Under the pieces are notes generated by a model. It had not been told where the DNA came from and did no database searches. It was given only the letters and a program-made list of their open reading frames with translations. A stretch of DNA of 64,000 bases from Mycocentrospora acerina. Its lineage: Eukaryota > Ascomycota > Dothideomycetes > Pleosporales. Positions 11,513 through 22,300 of this stretch are shown here, in pieces; position 1 is the first letter of the stretch; each line of letters begins with the position of its first letter. The stretch spans positions 62,001-126,000 of the forward strand of contig JAKUHH010000040.1 in NCBI GenBank assembly GCA_022701365.1, written 5' to 3'. The translations under genes were made by a program, and so were the position numbers.

Positions 11513-12625
11513 AGAAGTATTTAAACCTATGTATATTCATAAATTTGTGTAGCTTCATTCATTGATGGCACCATCTGTGCAAGAAATTTGAATATGCGCA
11601 CACCATTTTTAGATTTGTAATATTTAAGCTGTAGAATAAGCATATACAACAAATGAAGTACAACACAAAGTACCAGGATAACTTTACATTCTGTTTCCAC
11701 AACATTTAGGCCACCAAAACCATGCTTTGTCGTGTCAGAAATGAACAGGGGTCTTCAAGCTACCATCTTTGTTTGGACTAGCGTTTCTTGGCACTTACAG
11801 CCTCAGAAAACTCTCAACTTTTTTCCAGTCCCCAACCACCTCACGATGTCGACGCGCTGCGTCGCGCCAGGAATCAATACAAGTCCTGACGATATCTGGC
11901 GGTTGTATAGCGAACAAGCTATACAATCTTATTGTCATCCTCACTAATATGCAGAAGTCGATGTACACTCTGATCCTCACCTGGTATGTTTTATTCTTTC
12001 TTTTTCTACACAAACGCTTCAGGATGAGAGACATCGACCATATCAATCTATAGGAAGAGCCGGAAAAGGTATGGCTAGCATCGACATATGTTACGCCGTC
12101 GCTGCTTATAAATCGGTCTCTGAGAGCGTACTTTGCTAGACAAGTTGCGAGAACTTTTCTACTGGCCTTGTGCTAACGCTGAAGAACAGATGTAGAATGC
12201 TGGTCATAACTACCAAATCATTTCTAAGAGTCTGCGTGGTCATGTGTGTACCCTGACGTATGGACGAAACGCTCGCGTACTATCTGAAGATGAATAGAGG
12301 GCGGCTGCTGGTTAGCACGGTGATACAACGAGGTCGGGGGAGAGCGGACGCTGTCTGTTGAGGCTCAAGGTCACCACATGGCTAGAGAAATGAGTAGAGG
12401 TTGATACCGTTTATCATACATCTCCTTTATTGTGGATTGATGTTGCAAAGGTGTCACTATTTAGAATCATGCAATCTTAACTTCGTACTTCAACTGCCAC
12501 TCCTCCCAACTGCTAGGCTTTCGTCAATCCGAATGCAACGTTTCCATGTCAAGATTTTCCGTATTTCAATAAAACAGCCGGAGAACCGTTGTTGATGTAA
12601 ACACGAAAAGCGATGAAACCATATG
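11513..12625. other. AT-rich convergent intergenic region with a possible gene relic
   Basis: 1.1 kb between the convergent rad17 and Ada-type genes. Most of it looks non-coding. A segment around 11732-12139 has some coding-like features and is listed separately. Confidence 0.5.
11732..12139 (+). pseudogene. possible degenerate gene fragment, origin unknown
   Basis: On the plus strand an open frame ends at a TAA (11945-11947). The same frame continues in HSDPHL to a consensus-looking 39-nt intron at 11984-12022 (GTATGT..pyrimidine tract..CTTCAG). It then runs on in frame (DERHRPYQSIGRAGKGMASI) to a TAG at 12139. The other frames and the opposite strand are also partly open, so the reading is uncertain. 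I recognise no family. It could equally be chance. Confidence 0.25.
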
Positions 12626-13363
12626 TTATGGTTGTTGCATGGTAATGAGTGCCGGCGTTGCTCCCAGCAAACTGTCGATGCCGCTGTTCACCAACCCATT
12701 ATCCAAGTCTAGACCACCAAATAGTCCCCAGTCCCAAGCTGGAAACTGAACATGCATGTCGTGTTCGCTCTCGAAATAGGCTGCCGCCGATTGTACATCT
12801 TCTGCCCCGAAGCTGTTTTCCAGAGCCAGTCCTGAGTCGATTCCGAGGTCCACAAAGTTTTCCGAGTCAAAAGCTTCCCAGTCAAACCCCCCATCGTCCA
12901 CCTGAACTATCGTCGAAGCCGGCGTCTTTATTGAACCACTGCCATCCAACGCCTTCACCTGCGCATACTCTTTGGGTGTCATTCCCATCCTGTCCTTAAA
13001 AATCTTGTGGAAGTATCTTGGCGTCAGTCCCACACTCTTCGCCAAATCTCCTAGCCTAACACCCTTTCGATCACTCTTTCCCAGCGCCGCTTCAATCAGA
13101 CTGCATGCCTTCGCCACGGCGAGATACTGTGGCTCCTGAGCCTCAACGTCCGGCTTACATCTCTTGCAGGCTCGAAACCCAGCATCTTGCGCTTCCTTGG
13201 CTGTGCTGTAAAAGTTGACGTTTGCGCGGCGTGCTAGCCGGCCGGGACAGTTTGGACGGCAGTATATTTTTGTAGACTTTACAGTGTAAATGAAGTGCCC
13301 ATTTGCATTCGCATCACGGATTGTTAGGGCACGCCAGCGGGAGGCGTCGGTTATGTAGGACAT
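12626..13363 (-). CDS. Ada-type alkyl-phosphotriester sensor / transcription factor, 245 aa
   Basis: Residues 1-75 form an Ada zinc-binding domain. Four cysteines (C35, C39, C66, C69, in IYCRPNCPGR and RACKRCKPD) have the spacing of the E. coli Ada zinc site, in which the first Cys takes a methyl group from DNA phosphotriesters. Residues about 80-137 are an AraC-type helix-turn-helix (LGDLAKSVGLTPRYFHKIF, MTPKEYAQ). The C-terminal O6-methylguanine methyltransferase domain of E. coli Ada is absent. In its place are about 105 residues rich in Asp/Glu and aromatics (DGGFDWEAFDSENF, FPAWDWGLFGGLDLDNG) that resemble a eukaryotic acidic activation domain. Likely role, by inference: induction of alkylation repair after methylation of C35. 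The gene diverges from a MutL homologue. Confidence 0.88.
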   Translation of the reverse strand: MSYITDASRWRALTIRDANANGHFIYTVKSTKIYCRPNCPGRLARRANVNFYSTAKEAQDAGFRACKRCKPDVEAQEPQYLAVAKACSLIEAALGKSDRKGVRLGDLAKSVGLTPRYFHKIFKDRMGMTPKEYAQVKALDGSGSIKTPASTIVQVDDGGFDWEAFDSENFVDLGIDSGLALENSFGAEDVQSAAAYFESEHDMHVQFPAWDWGLFGGLDLDNGLVNSGIDSLLGATPALITMQQP

Positions 13364-13946
13364 TTATCTTTGGCAACTGTTTGAAAGGTGAGCAACGAGC
13401 GCATTTGCTTATGGATGTGGTACGAACGGCTGTGCCTTCCAGGAAAGTATATAGCGTAATGGTGTAGTTCGGGGCAGTACTTTAGATTGCTCAGCTGGAG
13501 ATGAGCGCGTGTTGATAAAACGACTGGAGATTTGAAATTGGTAAACGGTAGCTTGATATCGCGTACAAAATAACCTGGGAATGCTCTGGTTTTAAGAGGT
13601 TGTCCAAATGCATCCCGCGCAGATGCGAAAGCTGATTGGTCAGTTTGAAAGGAACATTGGATGATGACCTAACGCGGTACTTTTCTACGACCTAGTTACA
13701 TCACTGTAGAGATCTGCAAGCGAATTTCAGATTTTCTTCGTAAAGCCCAAATGTAGAACAAGGTGCGCATATGTTGTCGTGAATGCGTCGCGTTTCGAGC
13801 TCTTGCCAATCCGGTCTACTGACACGCTGAGAGGGGAAGGCACAATGGGAGGCACTCGACATGCATCACTAAAACGAACTTCACTACGCCTCTCTCTAAT
13901 TACTCACCTATTCTATCACTACATTCCCAATTCCTGTCATTAAGCT
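13364..13946. other. divergent promoter between the Ada-type and MutL genes
   Basis: 580 nt between two divergent ATGs. No coding frame is supported. If the Ada-type protein autoregulates as in bacteria, its target site would lie here, but I cannot identify a repeat convincing enough to call. Confidence 0.5.
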
Positions 13947-16791
13947 ATGGTTGTTGACCAAGTGGCAGTTGCGCTGCCTAGCATTACTACGCTTCCACCA
14001 ACAACAGTGAGACAGATTGGCTCACAACAAGTTATCGTCGACCCCAGTTCGGTCGTCAAAGAACTCATAGATAACGCTCTTGACGCTAGAGCGAAGAGTG
14101 TCTTTGTAGATATTTCGGCGAACACCATCGGCTCAATTCAAATAAAGGATGACGGACATGGCGTTCCTACTGAAGATCGTGCCCTCATGTGCCGTCGTCA
14201 CTGTACGAGCAAGATCAGGAGTTTCCAAGATCTGGAGGATGTGGGAGGGAAATGGCTTGGTTTCCGTGGTGAGGCCCTGGCAAGTATAGCTGCGGTCACT
14301 GGTACACTCTTAGTCACAACAAGAGTGGAGGGCGAATCAGTTGCCGTACAACTCGACTATGGACGTGATGGTGAACTTACCACGTACGATCAGTTTGTTG
14401 TTTATCTAGCAGCCATCTCGAGCCTAACGCTTACATAGGACAAAGAAGGCCTCACATCCAGTTGGCACCACAGTCAAGGTGATGAATACATTCGAACTAG
14501 TACCAGTCCGAGCTCAGACCTCACTGAACAACTCAGCAAGATGTCTTGTCAAGATTAGACGGATAATGCAAGCTTATGCGCTTGCTAGGCCTGCCGTTCG
14601 GTTCAGGTTGCATGTAGTGAAAGCGAAGAATAACAAAGGCGACTTCATATACGCACCGAAGGCGAAGGCAAACGTTGAAGATGCAGTTTTCAAGGTGATT
14701 GGGAAAGATTGCGCCCTTCAGTGCGACCGGGCTACTCTGGAGGCGGACGGCTTCGCAATCTACGCTGTCCTTCCTAAACCTACAGCAATTGTAGCGAACA
14801 TCGCTAATCACGGCGCTTTCATCTCCGTCGATTCAAGACCGGTGTCAAGTAGCAGGGGACTTCCGAAGCAGATAGTTGCTGCTTTCAGAAATAGCATTCG
14901 TAAAGCAAATCCATCGTTTGGGACAGTCAGAGATCCCTTCTTTTGTATGAACATTATCTGTCCATCCAACAGCTACGATGCGAACATTGAACCAGCAAAA
15001 GATGATGTTTTGTTCAATGACGAAGAACTGATTATGAGAGCTTTCAACAAGCTACTAATCTCTCACTACCCAGATGACGTTCTCGAAACCGAAGAGATTG
15101 AGCGTTCGATATCTTCCCAGCAATTACAGGGAGTACAGGTTGAGGAGGTTCTAGCACGAAGTATGACGCCTATGTCCATTTATGAGGACGCCGTGGAGGA
15201 GATTTTTGAGCTCTCATATAATCCGCAAGAAGAGCCGCCACGGTGGAGATCTAGTATGTATGGGATCGATGAAGAAGATGTCGAATTCCTACAGGAAAAA
15301 CAGCCTCCAGTAGTAGATGAGGAGGACGACATAGGACGTCAAGCAAAAGACGTGTCCAACCCGTGGACAATCGCACGGATGAACGCTGCCACAAGACCTA
15401 GAAAATTCATGGACAACGGACAACTGCTCAGCCCAGTTAAGAGTTCACAAGATCTGGTTATGGAAAATTCTTTCTCGGCGATCCCATTCACACCTAGTCG
15501 GACCCTACGAACTGAGCCGCCGACACCCCAAACCTCCTCAAAGGTAAAAGTAACAATGCTGTCACTGGATGAAGAACTAGAGCGTAGTATCTGTTGCCAA
15601 TCTCGATTGTACACTGAGCGGCTGCCTATGAGGATCTACAATAATACGGCACGAGAACAAGATCAACTCAGCGTCCCGCCATCTGAAGTCGGAGTTCCAG
15701 CTCGTATGATACACGGTTTCCCTCAGAGTCCAGACATGATAGTTCCAGAGTTCAACCAGAACTGTTATGCATCAGTGGGGCTGCACAATTTATCCACTCC
15801 AGCATCTTCTGCTCTACACCGCCAAAAACGCAGACAGCAATCGCATGCCAACTTGAAGTCCATATCGCCAGTACGAGAACCAACAGACATGTGGTTTGGG
15901 CGACCAATGCCTAGGCCAGAATCCTCTCAGCTATCCCACCACCCAAAGCGATCCAAAAACCAAGATATACCTTTGTTATTGAGTGGTACCGCGTCAGGTA
16001 CCCAGACCTCACTCCCTGCTATAATTAATCAATCGGTGGAGAACAACTCGGATATCCGTAGATTCTTCAGACAACATCAGGGCCAGGAGAGCAACACTAC
16101 TAGACGAGCCAATTTTCCAGACCCAGAAGCTCCCATCGAACCGCCCAAAGACAACGACGACAACAACAACAACAATCCAATCCACAGAACCAACCCACTC
16201 ATCCTCTCCACCCACCCACCCACTAAACCCCGTCCCCCAAGACGCCAATCAACAGCCCCCACCCACCGCACCAAATCATCCAAACTCGCACTCGAACATA
16301 CACCCCCCGGCCAGCATACCCAGCACATCACCCTCACAGTACGCACAAGCACACCCCGCATTCTCCACAGCTTTCTAACCCTCGACACGCGCTACAACAG
16401 CCCGAAATCGAAGTGGGGATGCAGCGCTGAGATTCCTGCATTCGCCGAGTCCATGGTAGCAGGAGAGATGGATATCACGATGACTACGTGGGCGGCTAGA
16501 ATCGACAGTCTCCTGAACGCAATGTATGGCGGGGTGGATGGCATGAACGCTAGGGAGATGCTGCACGAGGGTATCAAGAGAGCTGTTGGTGGTGGTGGTG
16601 GTGATTTTATTCCAGGAGATGATGAGACGAATGGTCCCTCTGGGCAGTGTTTAGACGGTGTGGTTGTGAGTGTGGAAACGGCGCCTTGTGTCAAGGTTGA
16701 TGATGCGGTTGAGCGTGGGGGTGAGTACTTTCTCGATGATAATAATGGTGGTGGTAATGGTGTCGACGATGATATGTTGATGGGGTTGTAG
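13947..16791 (+). CDS. MutL-family mismatch-repair protein (PMS1/MLH2-like), 932 aa
   Basis: Two exons, 13947-14392 and 14439-16791, separated by a 46-nt intron (GTTTGT..CATAG). The N-terminus is a GHKL ATPase: KELIDNALDARA (motif I), DDGHGV (motif II) and GFRGEALASI (motif III). The transducer-like region follows (GTTVKVMNTFELVPVR, GAFISVDSRPVSS, NIEPAKDDVLF). The middle and C-terminal parts are low-complexity. They include a poly-Asn run near 16160 and a C-rich, Pro/Thr-rich segment to about 16340. I see no DQHAxxERI endonuclease signature, so it resembles MLH2/human PMS1 more than MLH3 or nuclease-bearing PMS1/PMS2. Expected role: partner of MLH1 in mismatch repair or in gene-conversion control. 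The exact orthology needs a tree. Confidence 0.85.
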
Positions 16792-17196
16792 GGAGAGCGA
16801 GAAAAAGACGGGGATGGCGTGGGGCGATGGAGGAATCGAGGTAATGGTGTGGAGAGGGAGAGTAGACGTGATGATTTTCATGTTGATGATGATGTATAGA
16901 TGGATGGATGGATGAAAGGAAAAAAAGGAGGGAGAGGGGGGGGAGGACAGGAAGTACAATCTGTTTGATATGTTGTAACCAGAGCAGGGGCGGTGTATGA
17001 GCATGGGCATAATCATGAGAGTCCTGATATATATCTACGGGTATATGCATGCGAGTCTAATTTTTGTTTGGTCTCTTTCTCTCTCTAAACAGAAAAGAAT
17101 CCAACTAAACCTGCCAAAACTTTTTTTATAAACCCCACTTCCCAGATTTTTAAATCCAATTCTTTCTTTTTTTCCAAAAAAATGTCTTTGATACAC
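16792..17196. other. convergent 3' region
   Basis: Spacer between the MutL gene and TRM5. It contains a short GATG tandem repeat at about 16899-16915, purine-rich tracts and T-rich runs. No gene is supported. Confidence 0.5.
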
Positions 17197-18652
17197 TCAC
17201 ACCTGCCTAAAGGCCACTTCCTCGGGCAGTCTGAAGCTAGCGCAAAACATCCTCTTCTTGGGGGCCACGTCCCTGACATCCCAGACGAGCAGGTCAGGGG
17301 TGTCGGGCGTAATCTCGTATCCCAACTGTCTGGAGATTTCCTCGCAAATTTCCTTGGTCTCGGCGACGTTGTCGTCGCTCTTTGTGCTGAAGCAGTGAAC
17401 GTGAATCATTGGCAGTTTCTGCTCCGTGTGCGGGGCAAGCAGCTTCTTGATTTCTTCTGCAGGTATGCCTGGGATGTTTGCGTACAGGCCGATGAAGGAG
17501 GGTAGGAAGGTGATTGCGCTGGCGGGGAGGTTCATGACAAAGTGGGAGAAGAAGCGGGGCTGGACGAGGGTTTTGAGAAGCTCTGGCCTGGGCTTGACGG
17601 GGGCGCTGCGCGAGAACTTTACTTTGGAGAAGATGTCGATAGAGCGCTCGTCGTGGAGGAGGTCGGCAGAGGCTTTGCGGATGAACTCTGCTCCGTCGGT
17701 GTTGTGGGGGAAGACGTAGTCGCCGACTTTGTTGATCTTGATGTTGTCGACGAGGAACTTGTAGCTCTCGGGGTTGAGGTCGTTGGCCCAGACAAAGCAC
17801 TTCTTCTTGCCTGCGGGGACGGCAAAGGGCCCTACGCCAGCCATGACGTCGCATACGGCATCGCCTTCGTTGAACATGGCGCACAGCCTCCTGTGCTCTC
17901 TGTCGAGGCGTGTATTCCAGTAGACCTTTGCAAAGTCAAACTTGAAGGTGCAGTCTTGCTCGTGCACCTCGACGTTCATGTCGTCGGGCCCGTAGAGCAC
18001 CTCGTACTGGAAGGTGCGGAAGGCGTTCTCTGTGCCGACGCTGTCGACCTTGTTGATGACGGTGCGCACCCAGGGGTTCTTGTCGGCGAGGATGGTGGCG
18101 ATGAGGTGCTTGTAGGGCCAGTAGCGCTCGCGCAGATTCATGTGGGCGACATGGCCGGCGAGGGTGAAGCCGGTGGGGATCTCGTCGTCGTTCTTCTTCT
18201 CGGGCGGGGGGATGATGGCGTTTGTGATTTCGGCATAGGTGAAGTAGTCGTAGTCGAGGTGCAGCTGGTAGGGGATGACGCCCAGGGTGCCGTCGCGCTC
18301 GAGGTCCTGCAGCTTGGGGCCCCACGTGGTGCGATCTGCGCGGCGTTCAGCGCCAGCACCGGCAGACGGACGGGTGCGCAGGCCACTCACCGTCGGGGCG
18401 CACTTCTGGGCGCAGCAGCAGGCAGCGGCCGCCCTTGAGCGCGCGCTCGGGGTCGGGGTCGGGGCGGATGGGGTCGAGGCGGGGGTTGGGCAGCGCGTCG
18501 TGGCTCTTGTCCAGCTCGCGGCGGCAGCGCGAGATGTCCTTGGGGCTGAAGATGCGGGCGGCGGCGGAGGGGATGGTCTTGTGGAAGAAGGCGCGGTCGA
18601 GCACCTTCATGGCGCGGTTGACGGGCGGCGCAAACATGTCGGGCGCGGACAT
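17197..18652 (-). CDS. trm5: tRNA (guanine37-N1)-methyltransferase Trm5, 466 aa
   Basis: Two exons on the minus strand: 18652-18391 and 18335-17197, with a 55-nt intron (GTGAGT..GCGCAG). Trm5 makes m1G37 next to the anticodon, using S-adenosylmethionine, in cytosol and mitochondria. Visible family marks: an N-terminal RCRRELDKSHDALPNPRLDP region; GHVAHMNLRERYWPYKHLIA; then the Rossmann methyltransferase core CDVMAGVGPFAVPAGKKKC and WANDLNPESYKFLVDNI; and the late FVMNLPASAITFLPSF motif. The start at 18652 gives MSAPDMFAPP. Codons end almost always in G or C, unlike most neighbours, so the antisense strand also appears open for about 900 nt. It diverges from the kinesin gene. Confidence 0.93.
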
Positions 18653-18657
18653 GGGGG

Positions 18658-18975
18658 ATGTGTGTGTATGTGTGTGTATGTGTGTATATGTGTGTATGTG
18701 CATGTATATGTGTGTGGGTGCGGGTGTCTGTATATAGGTGGGTGTCTACATATGCATATGTGTGTGAATGTGCGTGTGTGTGCGGGGCACAGCGTCGCCG
18801 TGGTCGTGGGCGCACTTTTTTTGGGGTGACTCGAGCAGCCATGATGGCGCCAAGGCAGGGTCCAGCCAGGCCCCACGGCTGCACAGCGCGACAGCACCGT
18901 GACCATGCATGTGTCGATGTGTGCAGTTGTGTGTGTGCATGTGTGTTTGCGTGTTTGTGTGTGTGTCTGCATGCC
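18658..18975. repeat. imperfect (TG)n / (TGTA)n microsatellite tracts
   Basis: Two blocks of alternating TGTGTATG-like sequence, about 18658-18785 and 18905-18975, separated by more complex DNA. Alternating purine/pyrimidine DNA of this type can adopt unusual helical forms and is prone to length change. Confidence 0.8.
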
Positions 18976-19020
18976 TGCCCGCCCGTCTGTCCGTCTGTCC
19001 CCCGTGCATGCACCCACCAG

Positions 19021-19068
19021 GCGCATCGCATCGCATCGCACCGCACCGCATCGCACCGTACCGCATCG
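19021..19068. repeat. 5-bp tandem repeat, GCATC/GCACC
   Basis: About nine to ten copies of a 5-bp unit alternating between GCATC and GCACC, followed by GTACC, just upstream of the kinesin start. Confidence 0.8.
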
Positions 19069-19333
19069 GCGTCGTGGGCGCCAGGGACGACAGGGATCCG
19101 CGCGCCCCAGTCCGTCACGTTTGGCCCTGAACTCGACCGCGACCTGCCACCACCGACACACACGCCGCAAGCAGCACGCCTCCTGAATCCTCTGCGTGTT
19201 TTTCATTCCTCGCCGTCCACATGCCATGAAGCGCCTCCCGTCCGGCGCCTGACCGCATACCCCCTTGATTCATGCCACGCATTTCCCACTGCTACTCTCT
19301 TGTTCCTGCCACGCTCAATAGGAGTAACCCGAC

Positions 19334-22300
19334 ATGATGTCGTCAGGCGGGGGAAACATCAAGGTCGTCGTGCGATGCAGGCCCTTTAATGGGCGAGGTA
19401 CTGGCCTGCCCTCTCATACTCCTATACTCTCATACTACTATACTCTTATAATCTTGTTCTCTTATTCTCTCACACCCTCACACCCTCACACCCTTACACT
19501 CTTGCCCACCAGCTGACACCGCCCAGAAAAGGACCGCAATGCTCAGTGCATCGTGCGCATGAAGGGCGACCAGACCATCCTTACCCCTCCCTCCGACATC
19601 AAAGGCAAAATCGCCAAAGAGGGCGCAAAGACGTTTGCCTTTGACAGGTCCTACTGGTCCTTTGACCGCAACGCTCCCAACTATGCCGGCCAGGACAACC
19701 TGCACGAGGACCTGGGCAAGCCGCTGCTCGACAACGCCTTCCAGGGATACAACAACTGTATCTTTGCATATGGCCAGACGGGCTCGGGCAAGTCGTACTC
19801 GATGATGGGCTATGGCCAGGAGTATGGAATCATCCCCAAGATTTGCCAGGACATGTTTGAGCGCATCAACTTGGTCCAAAAGGACAAAAATGAGAGCTGC
19901 ACCGTCGAGGTCTCGTACCTGGAAATCTACAACGAGCGCGTCCGCGACCTGCTGAACCCCTCCAACAAGGGCAACCTGCGAGTCCGCGAGCACCCCTCGA
20001 CCGGCCCCTACGTCGAAGACCTCGCAAAGCTCGTCGTCCAGTCGTTTGCTGAGATTGAAAACCTCATGGACGAGGGAAACAAGGCCCGTACCGTCGCCGC
20101 GACCAACATGAACGAGACCTCCTCCCGATCTCACGCCGTCTTCACCCTGACTCTGACCCAAAAGCGCCACGATGAACAAACTAGCATGAGCGGAGAAAGG
20201 GTTGCAAAGATCAGTTTGGTCGATCTGGCTGGTTCTGAAAGAGCCCAGTCCACTGGCGCAACTGGTGCTCGATTAAAGGAGGGTGCAGAGATCAACAGAT
20301 CGCTGTCGACTCTTGGTCGTGTTATTGCAGCGCTTGCGGATATTGGTCAGGGAAAGAAGAAGACACAAGTTCCCTACCGAGACTCGATTTTGACATGGCT
20401 GTTGAAGGACTCGTTGGGTGGAAACAGCATGACGGCTATGATTGCTGCAATTTCCCCCGCCGACATCAATTTTGACGAAACCTTGTCGACCCTCCGCTAC
20501 GCAGACTCGGCCAAGCGCATCAAGAATCACGCTGTTGTCAACGAAGACCCCAACGCGCGCATGATCAGAGAGTTGAAAGAAGAATTATCCAAACTTCGCT
20601 CCCAACTCAGCGGGGGTGCTACGGGTGGCGGCGGCATCGCTGCAGAACAGTATGCGCCAGACACCCCTCTGGACAAACAGATAGTCTCAATCGCACAGGC
20701 TGACGGAACAATAAAAAAAGTTTCAAAGGCCGAGATTGTCGAACAGCTCGACCAGTCGGAGAAACTGTACAAAGACCTCAACCAGACATGGGAGGAGAAA
20801 CTCGCAAAAACAGAAGAAATCCACAAGGAGCGCGAGGCTGCATTGGAAGAGCTCGGTATCAGCATTGAAAAAGGCAATGTCGGCCTGTCAACACCAAAGA
20901 ACATGCCTCATCTGATCAACTTGAGTGATGATCCGCTCTTGGACGAGTGCTTGGTCTACAACCTGAAGCCAGGAACAACGACTGTTGGCAATTCTGACGC
21001 CCAAGGACAGACCGCACAGATAAAGCTAAATGGCTCGCAAATACTCGCCGATCACTGCACGTTTGAAAACGTAGACGGGTTGATAACTGTAAGCATGACC
21101 GAAAATGCGAGTGTCATCATAAACGGCATTCGGATAGTGGACAGTCCAACACAAGTCAACAGTGGTGATCGCGTCATTCTCGGCAACTTCCACATTTTCC
21201 GCTTGAACAATCCACAGCAGGCAAGAGCAGAGCGGGCAGAGGTGGGCGCAAGCCTGCTTCGTCACTCAATCACAGCAAGCCAGTTGAATTCGCCCTCTCC
21301 TGCACCGCGACCTGGTCACGACAGATCGTTTAGCGCCATCAGTCTAGCTACATCAGACTACGGTTCTGGTAGTCCTCGAGCGGGATCGCCTGCCCCTTGG
21401 CAGCGTGGCCGAGAATCCGAATTCACCTTTGCGCGCAGAGAAGCTCTTACAGCCTGGTTAGGACCGGATAAGCGGATTGAGAACCTACCCGACGACGAGT
21501 TTGACGCCATCTTCGAGGACTTGCGACGACTGAAAGAAACCCGTAGAGTGCGCCCAGAGAGCCGCATCTACGAGCAGGACGAAGACATGGAGTCGATTTC
21601 TTCTTTCCCCCTCAGGGAAAAGTATACTTCTGGAGGAACATTTGACAACTTTTCCCTCGATACCGCATTGACCGTGCCGTCCACACCGCAGCAGGAAGAC
21701 AGTGAAAAGGGGCGATATATGAGGAATGATTCGCAAGAGAAGTTGGTCCAACAAGGAGAGGATACGCCCGCCAAGTCGAAAGCCAGTGAGGAGGTCAAAG
21801 TCGAGCTCGAAGAGCTTCGAGCTGCAAAAGAAGACATGCAGAAGCAGCTGCAAGAACAGAAGGAGGCCTATGAGCAGCAGCTAAGACAGCTTGGGCACGA
21901 GCCGACATCTGCAACGATTGGAGGACAGAAAACAGACACGCCAAACGAGCGGCAGCTCGAGCTGGTTAGAAATGTCTTCCAGCAATGGCGGCAACGCAAA
22001 TACGTCACCATGGCAGAAACCATTCTGCGAAACGCAGCTGCCCTTAAAGAAGCGCAAATCATGAGCCATCAGATGGACAAGAGCGTCGTCTTTCAGTTTT
22101 GTATTGTCGGTGTGGGCCACACGGTTCCTTCGTCGTACGACTTGGTCAACATGGGCATTCCTGGGGAAGACGACGAGTTTCTCGACAACACCCCCAAACC
22201 CTGTGTTGGTGTCCGTGTCATCGATTTCAGAAACAAGGTTGTCCATCTATGGTCATTACAGAAGCTGCGCCAACGCGTACGACGCATGCATCAGATGCAC

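Larger units (their letters stand above)
18653..19333. promoter_or_regulatory. divergent promoter region of trm5 and the kinesin gene, rich in microsatellites
   Basis: 680 nt between two divergent start codons. It is filled by TG/CA-type repeats (about 18658-18785 and 18905-18975), a GCATC/GCACC array at 19021-19068 and C/T-rich runs. Many long apparent frames cross it, but all are low-complexity products of the repeats. Confidence 0.6.

Noticed and set aside
17542..18438. 298-codon plus-strand frame opposite trm5
   Set aside because: It is the antisense of a gene with G/C-ending codons, which removes stops on the other strand. It is Val/Gly/Asp-rich with no domain.
18387..19227. Long minus-strand frames rich in His/Thr/Arg across the trm5 promoter
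   Set aside because: They are products of TG/CA and GCATC repeats. Only the part from 18652 to 18391 is the real trm5 first exon.
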